NCBI GenBank assembly: GCA_964391025.1
Contig: CAYMKJ010000158.1
Span: 1-23,236, forward strand
Reading direction: 5' to 3'
Origin: SHZI01 sp964391025
Lineage (GTDB): Bacteria > Pseudomonadota > Gammaproteobacteria > Steroidobacterales > GCA-2729495
DNA length: 23,236 nt
The position numbers were made by a program, and so were the translations under genes. The notes below the pieces were generated by a model. It ran no database searches, was not told the origin of the DNA, and was given only the letters and a program-made list of their open reading frames with translations. Below, piece after piece: positions 1 to 7,937 of this stretch (position 1 is its first letter; each line of letters opens with the position of its first letter).

Positions 1-1
1 C

Positions 2-337
2 CGGCTGTGCGACGGGATTTTCGCCGCGCGCCAGCCCGACTCCCCCCTGGGCCAGCTGCAGACGGTACTGGAAACCGCGGACCAGCTGGCGCCGGTGGAA
101 ACCAGGGTCCGGGACGCCATGCGGGCGGGACTGCTGGAACCGGGCGCGGTGCATGAACGCCTCGAGCAGGCCCGGGAGCTCGGCGTGATCTCGTCGGAAG
201 AGGCGCGTCAGTTGCAGGAGTTCGATGCCGCGGTGTTGGCCATCACGGGCGTGGACGATTTTGATCCGGCGGAACTACGGCGGGTGGTCCGGCCAGCGGC
301 TCTGCCACTTCATGACACCGCCGGGGTGGTCGGTTAG
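2..337 (+). CDS. fadE: Acyl-CoA dehydrogenase FadE, C-terminal fragment
   Basis: This is the last 111 codons of a gene whose start lies left of the window; the frame is open from base 2 to the TAG at 335-337. The peptide begins RLCDGIFAARQ, continues through a helical stretch (PLGQLQTVLETADQLAP, then ARELGVISSEEARQLQEF) and ends with VDDFDPAELRRVV. These match what I recall of the C-terminal domain (DUF1974) of the long FadE-type acyl-CoA dehydrogenases of Gammaproteobacteria, which catalyse the first, FAD-dependent step of fatty-acid beta-oxidation. The flavin and catalytic domains are outside the window, so activity cannot be judged. The next gene starts 9 bases after the stop, so read-through transcription into it is possible. 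Confidence 0.82.
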   Translation, partial: RLCDGIFAARQPDSPLGQLQTVLETADQLAPVETRVRDAMRAGLLEPGAVHERLEQARELGVISSEEARQLQEFDAAVLAITGVDDFDPAELRRVVRPAALPLHDTAGVVG

Positions 338-346
338 TATCTCGAC

Positions 347-844
347 ATGCATAACCATTCCTGGCCTCTTCTGTCGGTAGCAGCGCTGGGGCTGGCCCTT
401 GCCGCCTGTGGTCAACCACCACCCGCACCCCAGGCCCCGGAGGCCAACGCGACGCCGGCAACCAATGCGCCAGCCGCAGCAGCGCTGCCCCGCACCCAGT
501 CGTCGGAGGGCGCCTCAGTGGCGATCCTCAGTCCGCGAAGTGGGGATATCGTCAGTTCCCCCGTGAAGGTGGTGTTTGAGCTGCAGGGCATGCTATTGGC
601 CCCGGCCGGTGATCCTGCCGCGAATACTGGCCACCATCACCTGCTGGTGGATGTGCCGGCTCCGGACCCCGGACAACCGATCCCCAAGGACGCGCAGCAC
701 CTGCACTTCGGGCAGGCCCAGACGGAAGTGGAGCTCACGCTGGCGCCAGGCCCGCACACGCTGCAGCTCCTGCTGGGTGACAGCAACCACGTGCCCCACA
801 ATCCGCCACTGCTCTCCGCGCCCACCACTATCACCGTGCAATGA
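347..844 (+). CDS. DUF4399-type periplasmic lipoprotein
   Basis: This 165-residue protein has a lipoprotein signal peptide: a short N-terminus, a hydrophobic core (SVAALGLALA) and a lipobox LAAC with the acylated cysteine at residue 21. A low-complexity Pro/Ala linker covers about residues 22-50. The folded part (about 55-165) contains SVAILSPRSGDIVSSPVKVVF, a GHHHLLVDV segment, HLHFG and LAPGPHTLQLLLGDSNHVPH. This His-rich pattern is that of DUF4399, a small beta-sandwich domain of unknown function. The histidines could bind metal, but that is inference. The protein should sit in the periplasm anchored to a membrane. It lies between fadE and the HMG-CoA synthase gene with no evident functional link to either. 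Confidence 0.75.
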   Translation: MHNHSWPLLSVAALGLALAACGQPPPAPQAPEANATPATNAPAAAALPRTQSSEGASVAILSPRSGDIVSSPVKVVFELQGMLLAPAGDPAANTGHHHLLVDVPAPDPGQPIPKDAQHLHFGQAQTEVELTLAPGPHTLQLLLGDSNHVPHNPPLLSAPTTITVQ

Positions 845-897
845 ACCTCGCGGTGGTGGGCTGATACCCTCTGCCACCGACTCCCGACGGCACGCGC

Positions 898-2394
898 ATG
901 GCGCCAAGCAAACAACCCAAAGCAACCGCATCTCCCGCTGCCGGCGATCCGGGCCTCAGCGGCATGGCGTTGTACCTGCCGCCCTACCGGGTGGACCTCC
1001 AGCATTGGTGCGAGTGGACGGGCGGGGACTGGGAGAAGATCCGGCACGTGGTGGGCTCCGGCTTCCGGTTGCTCGGCCCCCGCCAAAGCGTCTACACCAT
1101 GGCGGCTAACGCGCTGCTGCGCCTGATCCGCAACTACGAGGTGGACCCCACCCGCATCCGCTACCTGGCCCTCGGGACGGAGTCCAGCACCGATAATTCG
1201 GCGGGCGCCATTATCGTGAAGGGCATGGTAGATGAGGCCCTGCGGGCCATGAGCCTCCCCCCGATCGCTCGCAATTGCGAGGTGCCCGAGTTCAAGCACG
1301 CCTGCCTGGGGGGCATCTACGCTCTGAAGAGTGCGGTGCGCTTCCTCAGCACAGACGGCGACGACAGCCTGGCGGTCGTCATTTGCTCCGACAAGGCTCT
1401 CTACGAGCGCGGGAGCAGCGGCGAGCCCACCCAAGGTGCCGGCGCCGTGGCCATGCTCCTCGAGTCGGTGCCCCGCCTGGCCAGCATTAACCTGCGTCAC
1501 GCGGGGACGGCCTCGGAGTACCGGGGCATCGATTTCCGGAAGCCGCTCACGGGTCGGCTGAACGGCCATACCCACTCCCTCGACATCCCGGTTTACAACG
1601 GGCGCTACTCGACAAACTGCTACGTGGACGAAGTGCGCCGCGCCCTCGACGACATGTACGCCCGGCGGAAGCTCGACCCGGCCACCTACCTGCGCAGCGT
1701 GGAGGCCATCTTCATTCATCGGCCCTACGCGCGGATGCCGGAAACCGGCTTTGGCGTGGCCTACCTGTTCGCGCTGGCCCAGGGCGGAGCGTCGGACCAG
1801 GAGGAACTGGCCACCTACTGCAGGGGTGCTGGTGTGTTGATCGGCGAGGTCCTGACGGAAATGAACACCGCGCCGGAGCTCAACCTGCTGGCAGTCAGTG
1901 AGCGCATTCAGGACGAAGTCTTTCCGCTCAGCATGGCTGTGCTCAAGGTATTCCGGCAGAGCGAGGCCTTCCGGACCCACGTGCAGGCCAAGATGGAACT
2001 CGGCGCCGAGTGGATGCGCGAAGTCGGCAACCTCTACACTGGCGCACTGCCGGCCTGGCTCGCCGCAGGCCTGGCCGACGCCGCAGGCCGCGGCACTCCC
2101 CTCGCCGGCCAGGAACTCCTGACGATTGGCTACGGCAGCGGCAATGCGGCCGACGCGATCCCGCTTCAGGTCGTTGCCGGCTGGGAGAGCGCGGCGCGCC
2201 GAATTCACTTGGAAGAGGCGTTGCGCCCAGCCATCGATATTACGGCGGACCAGTACTTGGCTCTGCGCGACGGGGCAGAGCCAGCCGACCTCAAGATGGC
2301 GACGGCGGCGGAGTTTGTGATCGAGCGGATTGGCTCACAGGTCGGCCACGCGTTCCAGGATGCGGGCGTGGAGTATTACCGCTACGTCCACTGA
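898..2394 (+). CDS. mvaS: Hydroxymethylglutaryl-CoA synthase
   Basis: This 498-residue cytosolic thiolase-fold enzyme condenses acetyl-CoA with acetoacetyl-CoA to HMG-CoA, the committed entry to the mevalonate route. The catalytic triad of the family can be placed: general acid/base Glu95 in LGTESSTDN, acyl-accepting Cys136 in EFKHACLGG, and His274 in FIHRPYARMPETG. It is longer than the compact Gram-positive MvaS enzymes (about 390 residues) and has a Lys/Pro/Ala-rich N-terminal tail of about 20 residues. The ATG at 898 has no strong Shine-Dalgarno sequence, and the protein makes sense from about residue 20 on. Polyketide beta-branching HMG synthases are the main alternative, but no PKS or ACP genes are nearby, and the next genes are mevalonate-pathway kinase and decarboxylase. 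It ends 9 bases from the convergent kinase gene. Confidence 0.88.
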   Translation: MAPSKQPKATASPAAGDPGLSGMALYLPPYRVDLQHWCEWTGGDWEKIRHVVGSGFRLLGPRQSVYTMAANALLRLIRNYEVDPTRIRYLALGTESSTDNSAGAIIVKGMVDEALRAMSLPPIARNCEVPEFKHACLGGIYALKSAVRFLSTDGDDSLAVVICSDKALYERGSSGEPTQGAGAVAMLLESVPRLASINLRHAGTASEYRGIDFRKPLTGRLNGHTHSLDIPVYNGRYSTNCYVDEVRRALDDMYARRKLDPATYLRSVEAIFIHRPYARMPETGFGVAYLFALAQGGASDQEELATYCRGAGVLIGEVLTEMNTAPELNLLAVSERIQDEVFPLSMAVLKVFRQSEAFRTHVQAKMELGAEWMREVGNLYTGALPAWLAAGLADAAGRGTPLAGQELLTIGYGSGNAADAIPLQVVAGWESAARRIHLEEALRPAIDITADQYLALRDGAEPADLKMATAAEFVIERIGSQVGHAFQDAGVEYYRYVH

Positions 2395-2403
2395 ACACGC
2401 GTC

Positions 2404-3516
2404 CTAGGCAAGCCTGCGAAGGCCAGGCTGTGTGCCGCCCCCACGCACGCTGAGTCCCGGCGCGCACAGCTCCGCATCCAGCACTGAATACCCCGCCGCG
2501 GCATACCCGGCACGCAGCGCCTGCTCCACCGTGCGTGAGTCTGTCAGGGCGATGCCGAAATCCCCGCCGCCAGCGCCGGAGGGCTTGTAGACCGCGCCGT
2601 GCTTCAGGGCAATCGCCCGCAGCCGTTCGTGGGCTAGGGAGAAGATGCCGATCCCCGCCGCCTCGTCCAGCCGCCGGAGTCCGGACTCGTAGCCGGTGAT
2701 CGCGCTGAACAGACCGCTGAGGTCTTCGGCGCGCCAGGCGGCGACCGCCTGACCGGCGTTCGCACCAAGCCGTCCCATGTGACTCGCGAATCGCGCCGGG
2801 TCGTGCGCACAAAAGACCTGCAAGCGGCCAAGCATCGCTGGCGTCGAGGCGCTCTGGCCCGACCAGACGGCCACCAGTCGGAGCCGCCGCGGCCAGGACA
2901 CGGGATGGGCCCGGGGCACCCCGGCGTCAGGACCCGACTGGCGACTGAAGTCGATGGCGACGGCGCCACCGGTGATCGCCGTGGCCACGTCGATCCCGCT
3001 ACCGCTGCCGCCCTGGAGCCGGCGGTGCGCTTCACAGCAAATGGCGATCAGTTCCTGTCGTGGCAGGGGGGCGCCACCAGCGAGCCGCAGCAGGGCGCCC
3101 GTCAGCGCAACGACGATGGCGGCGCTCGACCCCAGGCCCAGCTTCACGCGCTGGCCGTCATCGGTGGTCTGGTGGAAGGCAGCCGTCGCGAGCTCGATCT
3201 GGCAGGCCGGCAGTTCGGAGGCGCGGGGCAGCAGGCCACGGACGGTCAGAATTTCCGCGCAGGCTTCCAGCGGCAGGCCAAAGGCGCCCGGCGAATTCCC
3301 TTCCCAGCGGGGCCCGCTGGCGGGCACCCAGCGAAACCGGAAGGTTTCGCCCGTGTCCGGTATCACCAGCTTATTACCGGATCCAGACAGGGACGTGACC
3401 CGGGCTTCCGCCCGAACATCCACGGCGACTGCCAGGCCGGGCGCGCCTTCGAGTACCGCGTACTCGCCGACAATGACCAGCTTGCCGGGTGCCTGGGCTT
3501 CAATCAGCGTCGGCAC
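2404..3516 (-). CDS. Phosphomevalonate kinase (GHMP family)
   Basis: This 370-residue GHMP kinase is expected to phosphorylate 5-phosphomevalonate to 5-diphosphomevalonate with ATP. Visible motifs are the N-terminal APGKLVIVGEYAVLEG (residues 9-24), the phosphate-binding loop KLGLGSSAA (125-133), GSGSGIDVA (170-178) with Asp176 as the likely catalytic base, and the C-terminal KPSGAGGGDFGIAL loop (311-324). GEYAVLEG and KLGLGSSAA fit phosphomevalonate kinase better than mevalonate kinase, which usually has a GEHAVVYG-like start. The start is a GTG at 3516, the only initiator upstream of the first motif. It overlaps the end of the upstream decarboxylase gene by 17 bases, implying translational coupling. 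The product feeds directly into that decarboxylase. Confidence 0.87.
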   Translation of the reverse strand: MPTLIEAQAPGKLVIVGEYAVLEGAPGLAVAVDVRAEARVTSLSGSGNKLVIPDTGETFRFRWVPASGPRWEGNSPGAFGLPLEACAEILTVRGLLPRASELPACQIELATAAFHQTTDDGQRVKLGLGSSAAIVVALTGALLRLAGGAPLPRQELIAICCEAHRRLQGGSGSGIDVATAITGGAVAIDFSRQSGPDAGVPRAHPVSWPRRLRLVAVWSGQSASTPAMLGRLQVFCAHDPARFASHMGRLGANAGQAVAAWRAEDLSGLFSAITGYESGLRRLDEAAGIGIFSLAHERLRAIALKHGAVYKPSGAGGGDFGIALTDSRTVEQALRAGYAAAGYSVLDAELCAPGLSVRGGGTQPGLRRLA

Positions 3517-4471
3517 GAAGGCGGGCCCCCTCGCCCAACGGGCTCCGCAGGATCCGCAGTACGCCCGGCAGATTGGCCAGCGCTGCAGCGACCTCGTCCG
3601 CGACGGAGGGCAGGCACACCGCCTTGACCTGGGGCCCCGCGTCCACGGTGAAGAAGACGGGTGCGCCGTCCCGTCGCAGCGCCTGGATCCGGTGCAAACA
3701 GGCCAGCGTAGCCGGTGTCCAGTAGAGCAGCGGTGGCCGGGTGGTCATCATCACCGCGTGCATCTTGAGGCAGTTGTGCTCGGCAATCTCGGCCAATGCA
3801 GGGAAATCCCGGGCGCGCACGGCAGAGAGGCCGGCGTCGAGGTCAGCCGCATGGGTCTGCACCCAGGCGTCGTAGTAGGGCGAGGTCTGCTCGCTCTGGG
3901 CCATACCGACCCGGGAACTGATCGCTTTCGGTCTTGAGGTCGTCACGGCCACCACAATATGCAGCGGCCAATCGACGGGTGCCGCGATCTGCGCGCAGAC
4001 GGTCGTGGCGTCCCGGTTGGTGAGCAGCACCACGCCGCCCAACAGGGACCGCGGCGCGGACCCGGAACCCAGCCGGGCAATCTCAGCGAGGCGCTGGGGC
4101 GCCAGCTGTAGGCCGAGCGCGCCCGCTCCGGCGGTAACCAGGGCCGCAAAGCCTGAGGCAGACGAGGCAAGACCGGCGCCCGTCGGAAAATCATTCCGCG
4201 ATTCGACGAACGCCCAGGCGGTGACCCCCGCCTCCCGGCGCAACAGATCCAGACAGGCCGTGACGCGGGCCGTGGTCTCGGGGTCCTCACGGCCGTCCAG
4301 CAGGACGCGATCGCGGGACAGCGTCGGGTCGAAGTGCACGGTGGTTTCGGTGGCGAGGCCGCCCAGGACGAGCGACAGGGACCCTGTGGCCGGCAGATTG
4401 CCGGCACGGGCGCGCTTGCCCCAGTACTTGACGAGGGCCACGTTGGGGTGCGCCACCGCGACCGCCCGCAT
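3500..4471 (-). CDS. mvaD: Diphosphomevalonate decarboxylase
   Basis: This 323-residue GHMP-superfamily enzyme makes isopentenyl diphosphate from 5-diphosphomevalonate with ATP, releasing CO2 and phosphate. Family signatures are all present: ALVKYWGK (12-19), NDFPTGAGLASSASG (93-107), GSGSAPRSLLGG (135-146) with the substrate-binding Arg141, and FTVDAGPQVK (274-283) with the catalytic Asp277. The length is normal for the family. The ATG at 4471 follows a clear AAGGAGT Shine-Dalgarno sequence six bases upstream. It is the first gene of a two-gene operon with phosphomevalonate kinase and is transcribed divergently from the farnesyl-diphosphate synthase that would consume its product. Confidence 0.92.
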   Translation of the reverse strand: MRAVAVAHPNVALVKYWGKRARAGNLPATGSLSLVLGGLATETTVHFDPTLSRDRVLLDGREDPETTARVTACLDLLRREAGVTAWAFVESRNDFPTGAGLASSASGFAALVTAGAGALGLQLAPQRLAEIARLGSGSAPRSLLGGVVLLTNRDATTVCAQIAAPVDWPLHIVVAVTTSRPKAISSRVGMAQSEQTSPYYDAWVQTHAADLDAGLSAVRARDFPALAEIAEHNCLKMHAVMMTTRPPLLYWTPATLACLHRIQALRRDGAPVFFTVDAGPQVKAVCLPSVADEVAAALANLPGVLRILRSPLGEGARLRADAD

Positions 4472-4532
4472 CAGGACTCCTTGCCGGGTTGACTGCTGCC
4501 GGAGCGCGGCCTTGGCCGCGACCCTGGGTCAA

Positions 4533-4538
4533 ATTATA
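4533..4538 (-). promoter_or_regulatory. Candidate -10 element of the mvaD operon
   Basis: Read on the minus strand, a perfect TATAAT lies about 60 bases upstream of the mvaD start codon, in a locally AT-rich patch within GC-rich surroundings. No good -35 hexamer is seen at 16-18 bases, so the promoter may be activator-dependent or use another element. Confidence 0.35.
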
Positions 4539-4547
4539 GCCTCAGGG

Positions 4548-4577
4548 TTGGCTCACTCCCGTGCGACCCTCTATCCT
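4548..4577 (+). promoter_or_regulatory. Candidate ispA promoter
   Basis: TTGGCT at 4548-4553 and TATCCT at 4572-4577 are separated by 18 bases and would start transcription close to 4584. If so, the first ATG of ispA (4584) would be at or near the transcript's 5' end and the second ATG (4611) may be the true start. Both hexamers deviate from consensus. Confidence 0.28.
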
Positions 4578-4583
4578 GTATCG

Positions 4584-5504
4584 ATGATCCCCAGCCTCGA
4601 TTTCCGGCCCATGACCTTCGGTACACGCGCTGACAGCTACGTGACACGCGTCGAGAGCGTGCTTGATCACCACCTGCCCGCGGCCGAAGTCGCGCCGCGC
4701 CGGCTGCACGAGGCCATGCGCTATTCCGCCCTCGGTGGCGGCAAGCGCATCCGCCCGATATTGGTCTACGCGACCGGCGAGGCCCTGCACGTCCCCACAG
4801 AGTTCCTCGACGCCCCGGCAGCGGCCATCGAACTGTTGCACGCCTTCTCGTTGATCCACGACGATCTGCCGGCCATGGACAACGACGATCTCCGGCGTGG
4901 CCGCCCCACGGCCCACCGCGCCTTCGACGAAGCCACAGCCATCCTCGCCGCCGACGCCATGCAACCCCTCGCTTTCGAAATTCTGGCCACCCACCCGGCG
5001 CTGCTCGACAAGCCCCTGGCCCAGGTCAAGCTGGTGGCGCTGATTGCGGCTGCCTGTGGCTCCAACGGCATGACCGGCGGTCAATCCATGGACCTGGCCG
5101 CCGAGGGCCGGCGCCTCGATCCCGCCGAGCTGGAGCACATCTACCGGCTCAAGACGGGCCGCCTGCTGCGCGCGAGTGTGCTGGCGGCTGCCTGCTGCGC
5201 GAACGACGTGGCCAATTCGACCCGGCACGCGCTGGAGCGTTTCGTGGATGCGCTGGGCCTGGCCTTCCAGGTGCGGGACGACATTCTCGACATCGAGGGC
5301 ACCACAGCCGAAACCGGCAAGACCGGCGGCTCGGACCTGGCCAAGGACAAGGCCACCTACCCACACCTGTTTGGTATGCCCCGGGCCCGACAGCGGGCCG
5401 ACGAGCTGCTGCAGCAGGCTTTGGACGCTGTGGCCGGTTTTGGCACCGAGTACGATGGCCTGCGTTGGGCAGCGCGCTACATCGTGCTGCGCCAGCGGGC
5501 CTGA
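4584..5504 (+). CDS. ispA: Farnesyl-diphosphate synthase (short-chain polyprenyl synthetase)
   Basis: This 306-residue all-helical prenyltransferase condenses IPP with DMAPP/GPP to farnesyl diphosphate. It carries GGGKRIRP (51-58), the first aspartate-rich motif HDDLPAMDNDDLRRG (92-106), GGQSMD (165-170), KTGRLL (190-195) and the second aspartate-rich motif RDDILD (231-236). An aromatic Phe sits five residues before the first motif, with the two-residue Pro-Ala insertion inside it, as in bacterial farnesyl-diphosphate synthases. Neither the ATG at 4584 nor that at 4611 has a strong ribosome-binding site; I chose the first because it best matches family length, but 4611 is plausible. It heads a tight + strand run with gspA 22 bases downstream and is divergent from the mevalonate genes supplying its substrate. 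Confidence 0.92.
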   Translation: MIPSLDFRPMTFGTRADSYVTRVESVLDHHLPAAEVAPRRLHEAMRYSALGGGKRIRPILVYATGEALHVPTEFLDAPAAAIELLHAFSLIHDDLPAMDNDDLRRGRPTAHRAFDEATAILAADAMQPLAFEILATHPALLDKPLAQVKLVALIAAACGSNGMTGGQSMDLAAEGRRLDPAELEHIYRLKTGRLLRASVLAAACCANDVANSTRHALERFVDALGLAFQVRDDILDIEGTTAETGKTGGSDLAKDKATYPHLFGMPRARQRADELLQQALDAVAGFGTEYDGLRWAARYIVLRQRA

Positions 5505-5526
5505 GGGGCTGCTAGGCTGGATTCTG

Positions 5527-7209
5527 ATGTACACCAGTTTCTTCGGCCTTAACGAGAGGCCCTTCTCGATCACCCCCGACCCCCGCTACCTCTATATGAG
5601 CGAGCGGCACGCGGAAGCGCTCGCTCACCTGATCTACGGGGTCAAGGAGAGCGGCGGCTTCATCCAGCTGACCGGGGAGGTGGGTACCGGCAAGACGACG
5701 CTCGTTCGCAGCCTGCTCCAGCAGCTGCCGGATTTTGCCGACGTGGCAGTGGTGCTGAATTCCCAGCTGTCCCGCGTGGAGTTCCTGAGCTCCATCTGCG
5801 AAGAACTTCACGTCGAGCTGCCGGAACAGCGGAACAGCATCAAGGCCCTCACGGATGTCCTGAATGTCTACCTGCTCAAGAACCACAGCCTGGGCCGGCG
5901 CACGATCCTCATCGTGGACGAAGCCCAGAACCTGCGGGTGGATGTCCTGGAGCAGGTCCGGCTGCTGACCAACCTGGAAACGGCCAAGCAGAAGCTGCTG
6001 CAGATCATCCTGATTGGCCAGCCGGAGCTACGCGAGCTGCTCGCCCGCAACGACATGCGGCAACTGGCTCAGCGCATCACCGGCCGCTATCACCTGGAAC
6101 CGCTGACGCGGGACGAAACCACCTCCTACATCGACCACCGCCTCAAGGTTGCGGGCGCTATCGGCCCGATCTTCTCGGACGCCGCCAAGCGGGACCTGTT
6201 CCGCCTGTCCGGCGGCGTACCCCGCATGATCAACGTGATTGCCGACCGGGCGCTGCTCGGCGCCTACACCCTGGAAGAGCGCGAAGTGACGCCCAAACTC
6301 GTTCGGGAGGCCGTGGCCGAGGTTTACGACCGGCCCCCGGTTGGCTTCGGCTGGTGGAACCGCCCCTGGTGGGCTCACCCGGCGGGCCTCGTCGGAATGG
6401 GCGCCGCGGGTCTGCTGATCGTCCTCGTTTCTGGCATTGCCGGGCTCCAGTGGCTGCGGGCTAACCAGGATCCGGCACCCGGCCCGGTGGCCACGCAGGA
6501 GTCCGGAGCGACGGTGGCGGCCAGGTCGGCCACGTCCGACCCGCCCGTCGCGCAGCTCACCGTGCCAGGCAGCGGAGCGGCGGTCGTGCCGCTGGTGGCA
6601 CTGCTGCAGGCCAGCGGTGGCAAGACCGGCACGGACAACGCCTTCAGTACGCTGTTCCGGCTCTGGAACGTGGATCTCAAGAATCAGACGAAACGGCCCT
6701 GCGTGGAGGCTGAGGAACGGGGCCTGCACTGCCTCTACCAGCGGGGCACACTGGACCAGGTGCGTACCCTCGGCCTGCCCGCGATTCTGACGCTGCGTGA
6801 CGGCAACAGCGATCCACATCAGGTCGTACTGGCGGGCCTCGGGCCGCAGACCGCGGCGATCATTATCGGCGGCACAGAGTTCCGGGTGGCTAATAGCGAA
6901 CTTGAGCAGTTGTGGTTCGGCGAGTCCCTGCTCCTGTGGCGACCTGGCACCAGCACCGTCAAGTCCTTTCTGCCCGGCATGCGGGATGCGGACGTTCGCT
7001 GGCTACGGGCAAGCCTCGCCCGGATCCAGGGCCAGCCCGTGGACCCGATGGACTCGGATCTGTACGACGAAACCCTGGCCGCGCGGGTCCGGGACTATCA
7101 GCGGGACCGGCGCCTGCCGGTGGACGGCATGGCGGGCCATGTCACTCAGGTGGCGATCAACTCGGATCTGGGCGGCGGCGATATGCCCCGCCTCGCTCTG
7201 GCTAATTGA
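5527..7209 (+). CDS. gspA: GspA/ExeA-family AAA ATPase with C39-like and peptidoglycan-binding domains
   Basis: This 560-residue inner-membrane protein begins MYTSFFGLNERPFSITPDPRYLY, the hallmark start of ExeA/GspA ATPases. Walker A is GEVGTGKTT (50-58), Walker B is TILIVDEAQ (126-134), and GQPELRE (164-170) plus LSGGVPRMINVIADRALLGAY (228-247) are typical AAA elements. A membrane segment lies at about 286-309, after a Trp-rich WWNRPWWAH stretch. The periplasmic part contains a degenerate C39-peptidase-like domain (about 355-475) and a peptidoglycan-binding repeat (about 485-545). In Aeromonas and Vibrio, GspA with GspB remodels or binds peptidoglycan so that the type II secretin GspD can assemble. 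gspB follows directly, supporting the call. No other type II secretion genes are in the window. Confidence 0.9.
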   Translation: MYTSFFGLNERPFSITPDPRYLYMSERHAEALAHLIYGVKESGGFIQLTGEVGTGKTTLVRSLLQQLPDFADVAVVLNSQLSRVEFLSSICEELHVELPEQRNSIKALTDVLNVYLLKNHSLGRRTILIVDEAQNLRVDVLEQVRLLTNLETAKQKLLQIILIGQPELRELLARNDMRQLAQRITGRYHLEPLTRDETTSYIDHRLKVAGAIGPIFSDAAKRDLFRLSGGVPRMINVIADRALLGAYTLEEREVTPKLVREAVAEVYDRPPVGFGWWNRPWWAHPAGLVGMGAAGLLIVLVSGIAGLQWLRANQDPAPGPVATQESGATVAARSATSDPPVAQLTVPGSGAAVVPLVALLQASGGKTGTDNAFSTLFRLWNVDLKNQTKRPCVEAEERGLHCLYQRGTLDQVRTLGLPAILTLRDGNSDPHQVVLAGLGPQTAAIIIGGTEFRVANSELEQLWFGESLLLWRPGTSTVKSFLPGMRDADVRWLRASLARIQGQPVDPMDSDLYDETLAARVRDYQRDRRLPVDGMAGHVTQVAINSDLGGGDMPRLALAN

Positions 7210-7238
7210 GCCCCAACAGAGCCTGATAACCAAGCACC

Positions 7239-7937
7239 ATGTCCTTCATCCTGGATGCCCTGCGCAAGAGTGATGCTGAACGGCAGCGAGCCGTGGCGCC
7301 GGGCCTTACGGACGTGCGCTACGCCGCCCGCCGTTCCCGCAGGAACATCTGGCTGCCGATCCTCGTGGCCGTTTTGGCCGCCAACGTGGTGTTCATGGGC
7401 GTCCAGTGGTTTGGCCGCGCGGGCGTGCGCCCGGCACCGGAGTTGGCGGTGTCCGGCCCGGCAGCATCAGGCCAGCCGGTGGCCGCGCCCACCCCGGCTG
7501 CAGAACCAGCGCCGGCGACCGACATCCGAGCGCTGGCCCGGGAGGCCGAGTTCGGGGAGCCCCTGCTGGAGCCTTCGGTGGAGCCTTCGGTGGAGAGTGA
7601 GCTCGGGGCCGTGCCGGTGGCAGAAGAAGAGACAGAGCTGGCGTCGTCAGCTCCACCACCGGACCCGGCCACGCCGCCCACGCCTTCGCGCATCCTGGCG
7701 GGCGATGGCCTGCCGACTGCCGAACAGGTCATCGGGTCCGGCGCACTGAACATTCCGATCCTCAATCTCGACTTGCACGTCTACAGCGAGAACGCGGCAA
7801 ACCGCTTCGTCGTCATCAATACGCGCAAATACAAGGAAGGCGGGCAACTCACCGAGGGGCCCACCGTCGAAAGCATCACCAGGGACGGTGTCATTCTGGC
7901 CTCTCAGGGCCGACGGTTCACCCTGTCCCGCCGATGA
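7239..7937 (+). CDS. gspB: General secretion pathway protein GspB
   Basis: This 232-residue bitopic inner-membrane protein starts MSFILDALRKSDAERQR, the conserved cytoplasmic start of GspB/ExeB. It has a membrane helix at about 37-57, then a long Pro/Ala/Glu-rich periplasmic linker (about 60-155) and a compact C-terminal T2SSB domain (about 165-232; LNLDLHVYSENAANRFVVIN then GVILASQGRRFTL). GspB partners with GspA to help secretin assembly at the cell wall. The linker contains a tandem 12-base repeat at 7568-7591. The gene is 29 bases downstream of gspA, and its stop overlaps the start of the following fatty-acid kinase gene by four bases (ATGA). Confidence 0.88.
   Translation: MSFILDALRKSDAERQRAVAPGLTDVRYAARRSRRNIWLPILVAVLAANVVFMGVQWFGRAGVRPAPELAVSGPAASGQPVAAPTPAAEPAPATDIRALAREAEFGEPLLEPSVEPSVESELGAVPVAEEETELASSAPPPDPATPPTPSRILAGDGLPTAEQVIGSGALNIPILNLDLHVYSENAANRFVVINTRKYKEGGQLTEGPTVESITRDGVILASQGRRFTLSRR

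Noticed and set aside
851..879. Weak inverted repeat CGGTGG...CCACCG before the HMG-CoA synthase gene, considered as a terminator.
   Set aside because: Only six paired bases around a 17-base loop and no T-run.
637..2208. Long open frame antisense to the HMG-CoA synthase gene (523 codons).
   Set aside because: It lies opposite a well-supported enzyme gene, has no recognisable motifs, and is a GC-rich coding shadow.
898..2394. Reading the HMG-CoA synthase as a polyketide beta-branching enzyme.
   Set aside because: No ACP, ketosynthase or enoyl-CoA hydratase genes are nearby, and mevalonate-pathway genes are adjacent.
4005..4583. Upstream in-frame extension of the farnesyl-diphosphate synthase.
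   Set aside because: It runs antisense through mvaD and encodes Arg/Ser/Pro-rich sequence unlike any prenyl synthase N-terminus; the family start is at 4584 or 4611.
5176..5526. Upstream in-frame extension of gspA overlapping ispA.
   Set aside because: GspA/ExeA proteins begin at MYTSFFGLNERPF, which is the ATG at 5527.
7568..7591. Tandem 12-base repeat in the GspB linker (GGAGCCTTCGGT twice).
   Set aside because: It only extends the disordered Glu/Pro/Ser/Val linker by one unit; likely slippage with no functional meaning.
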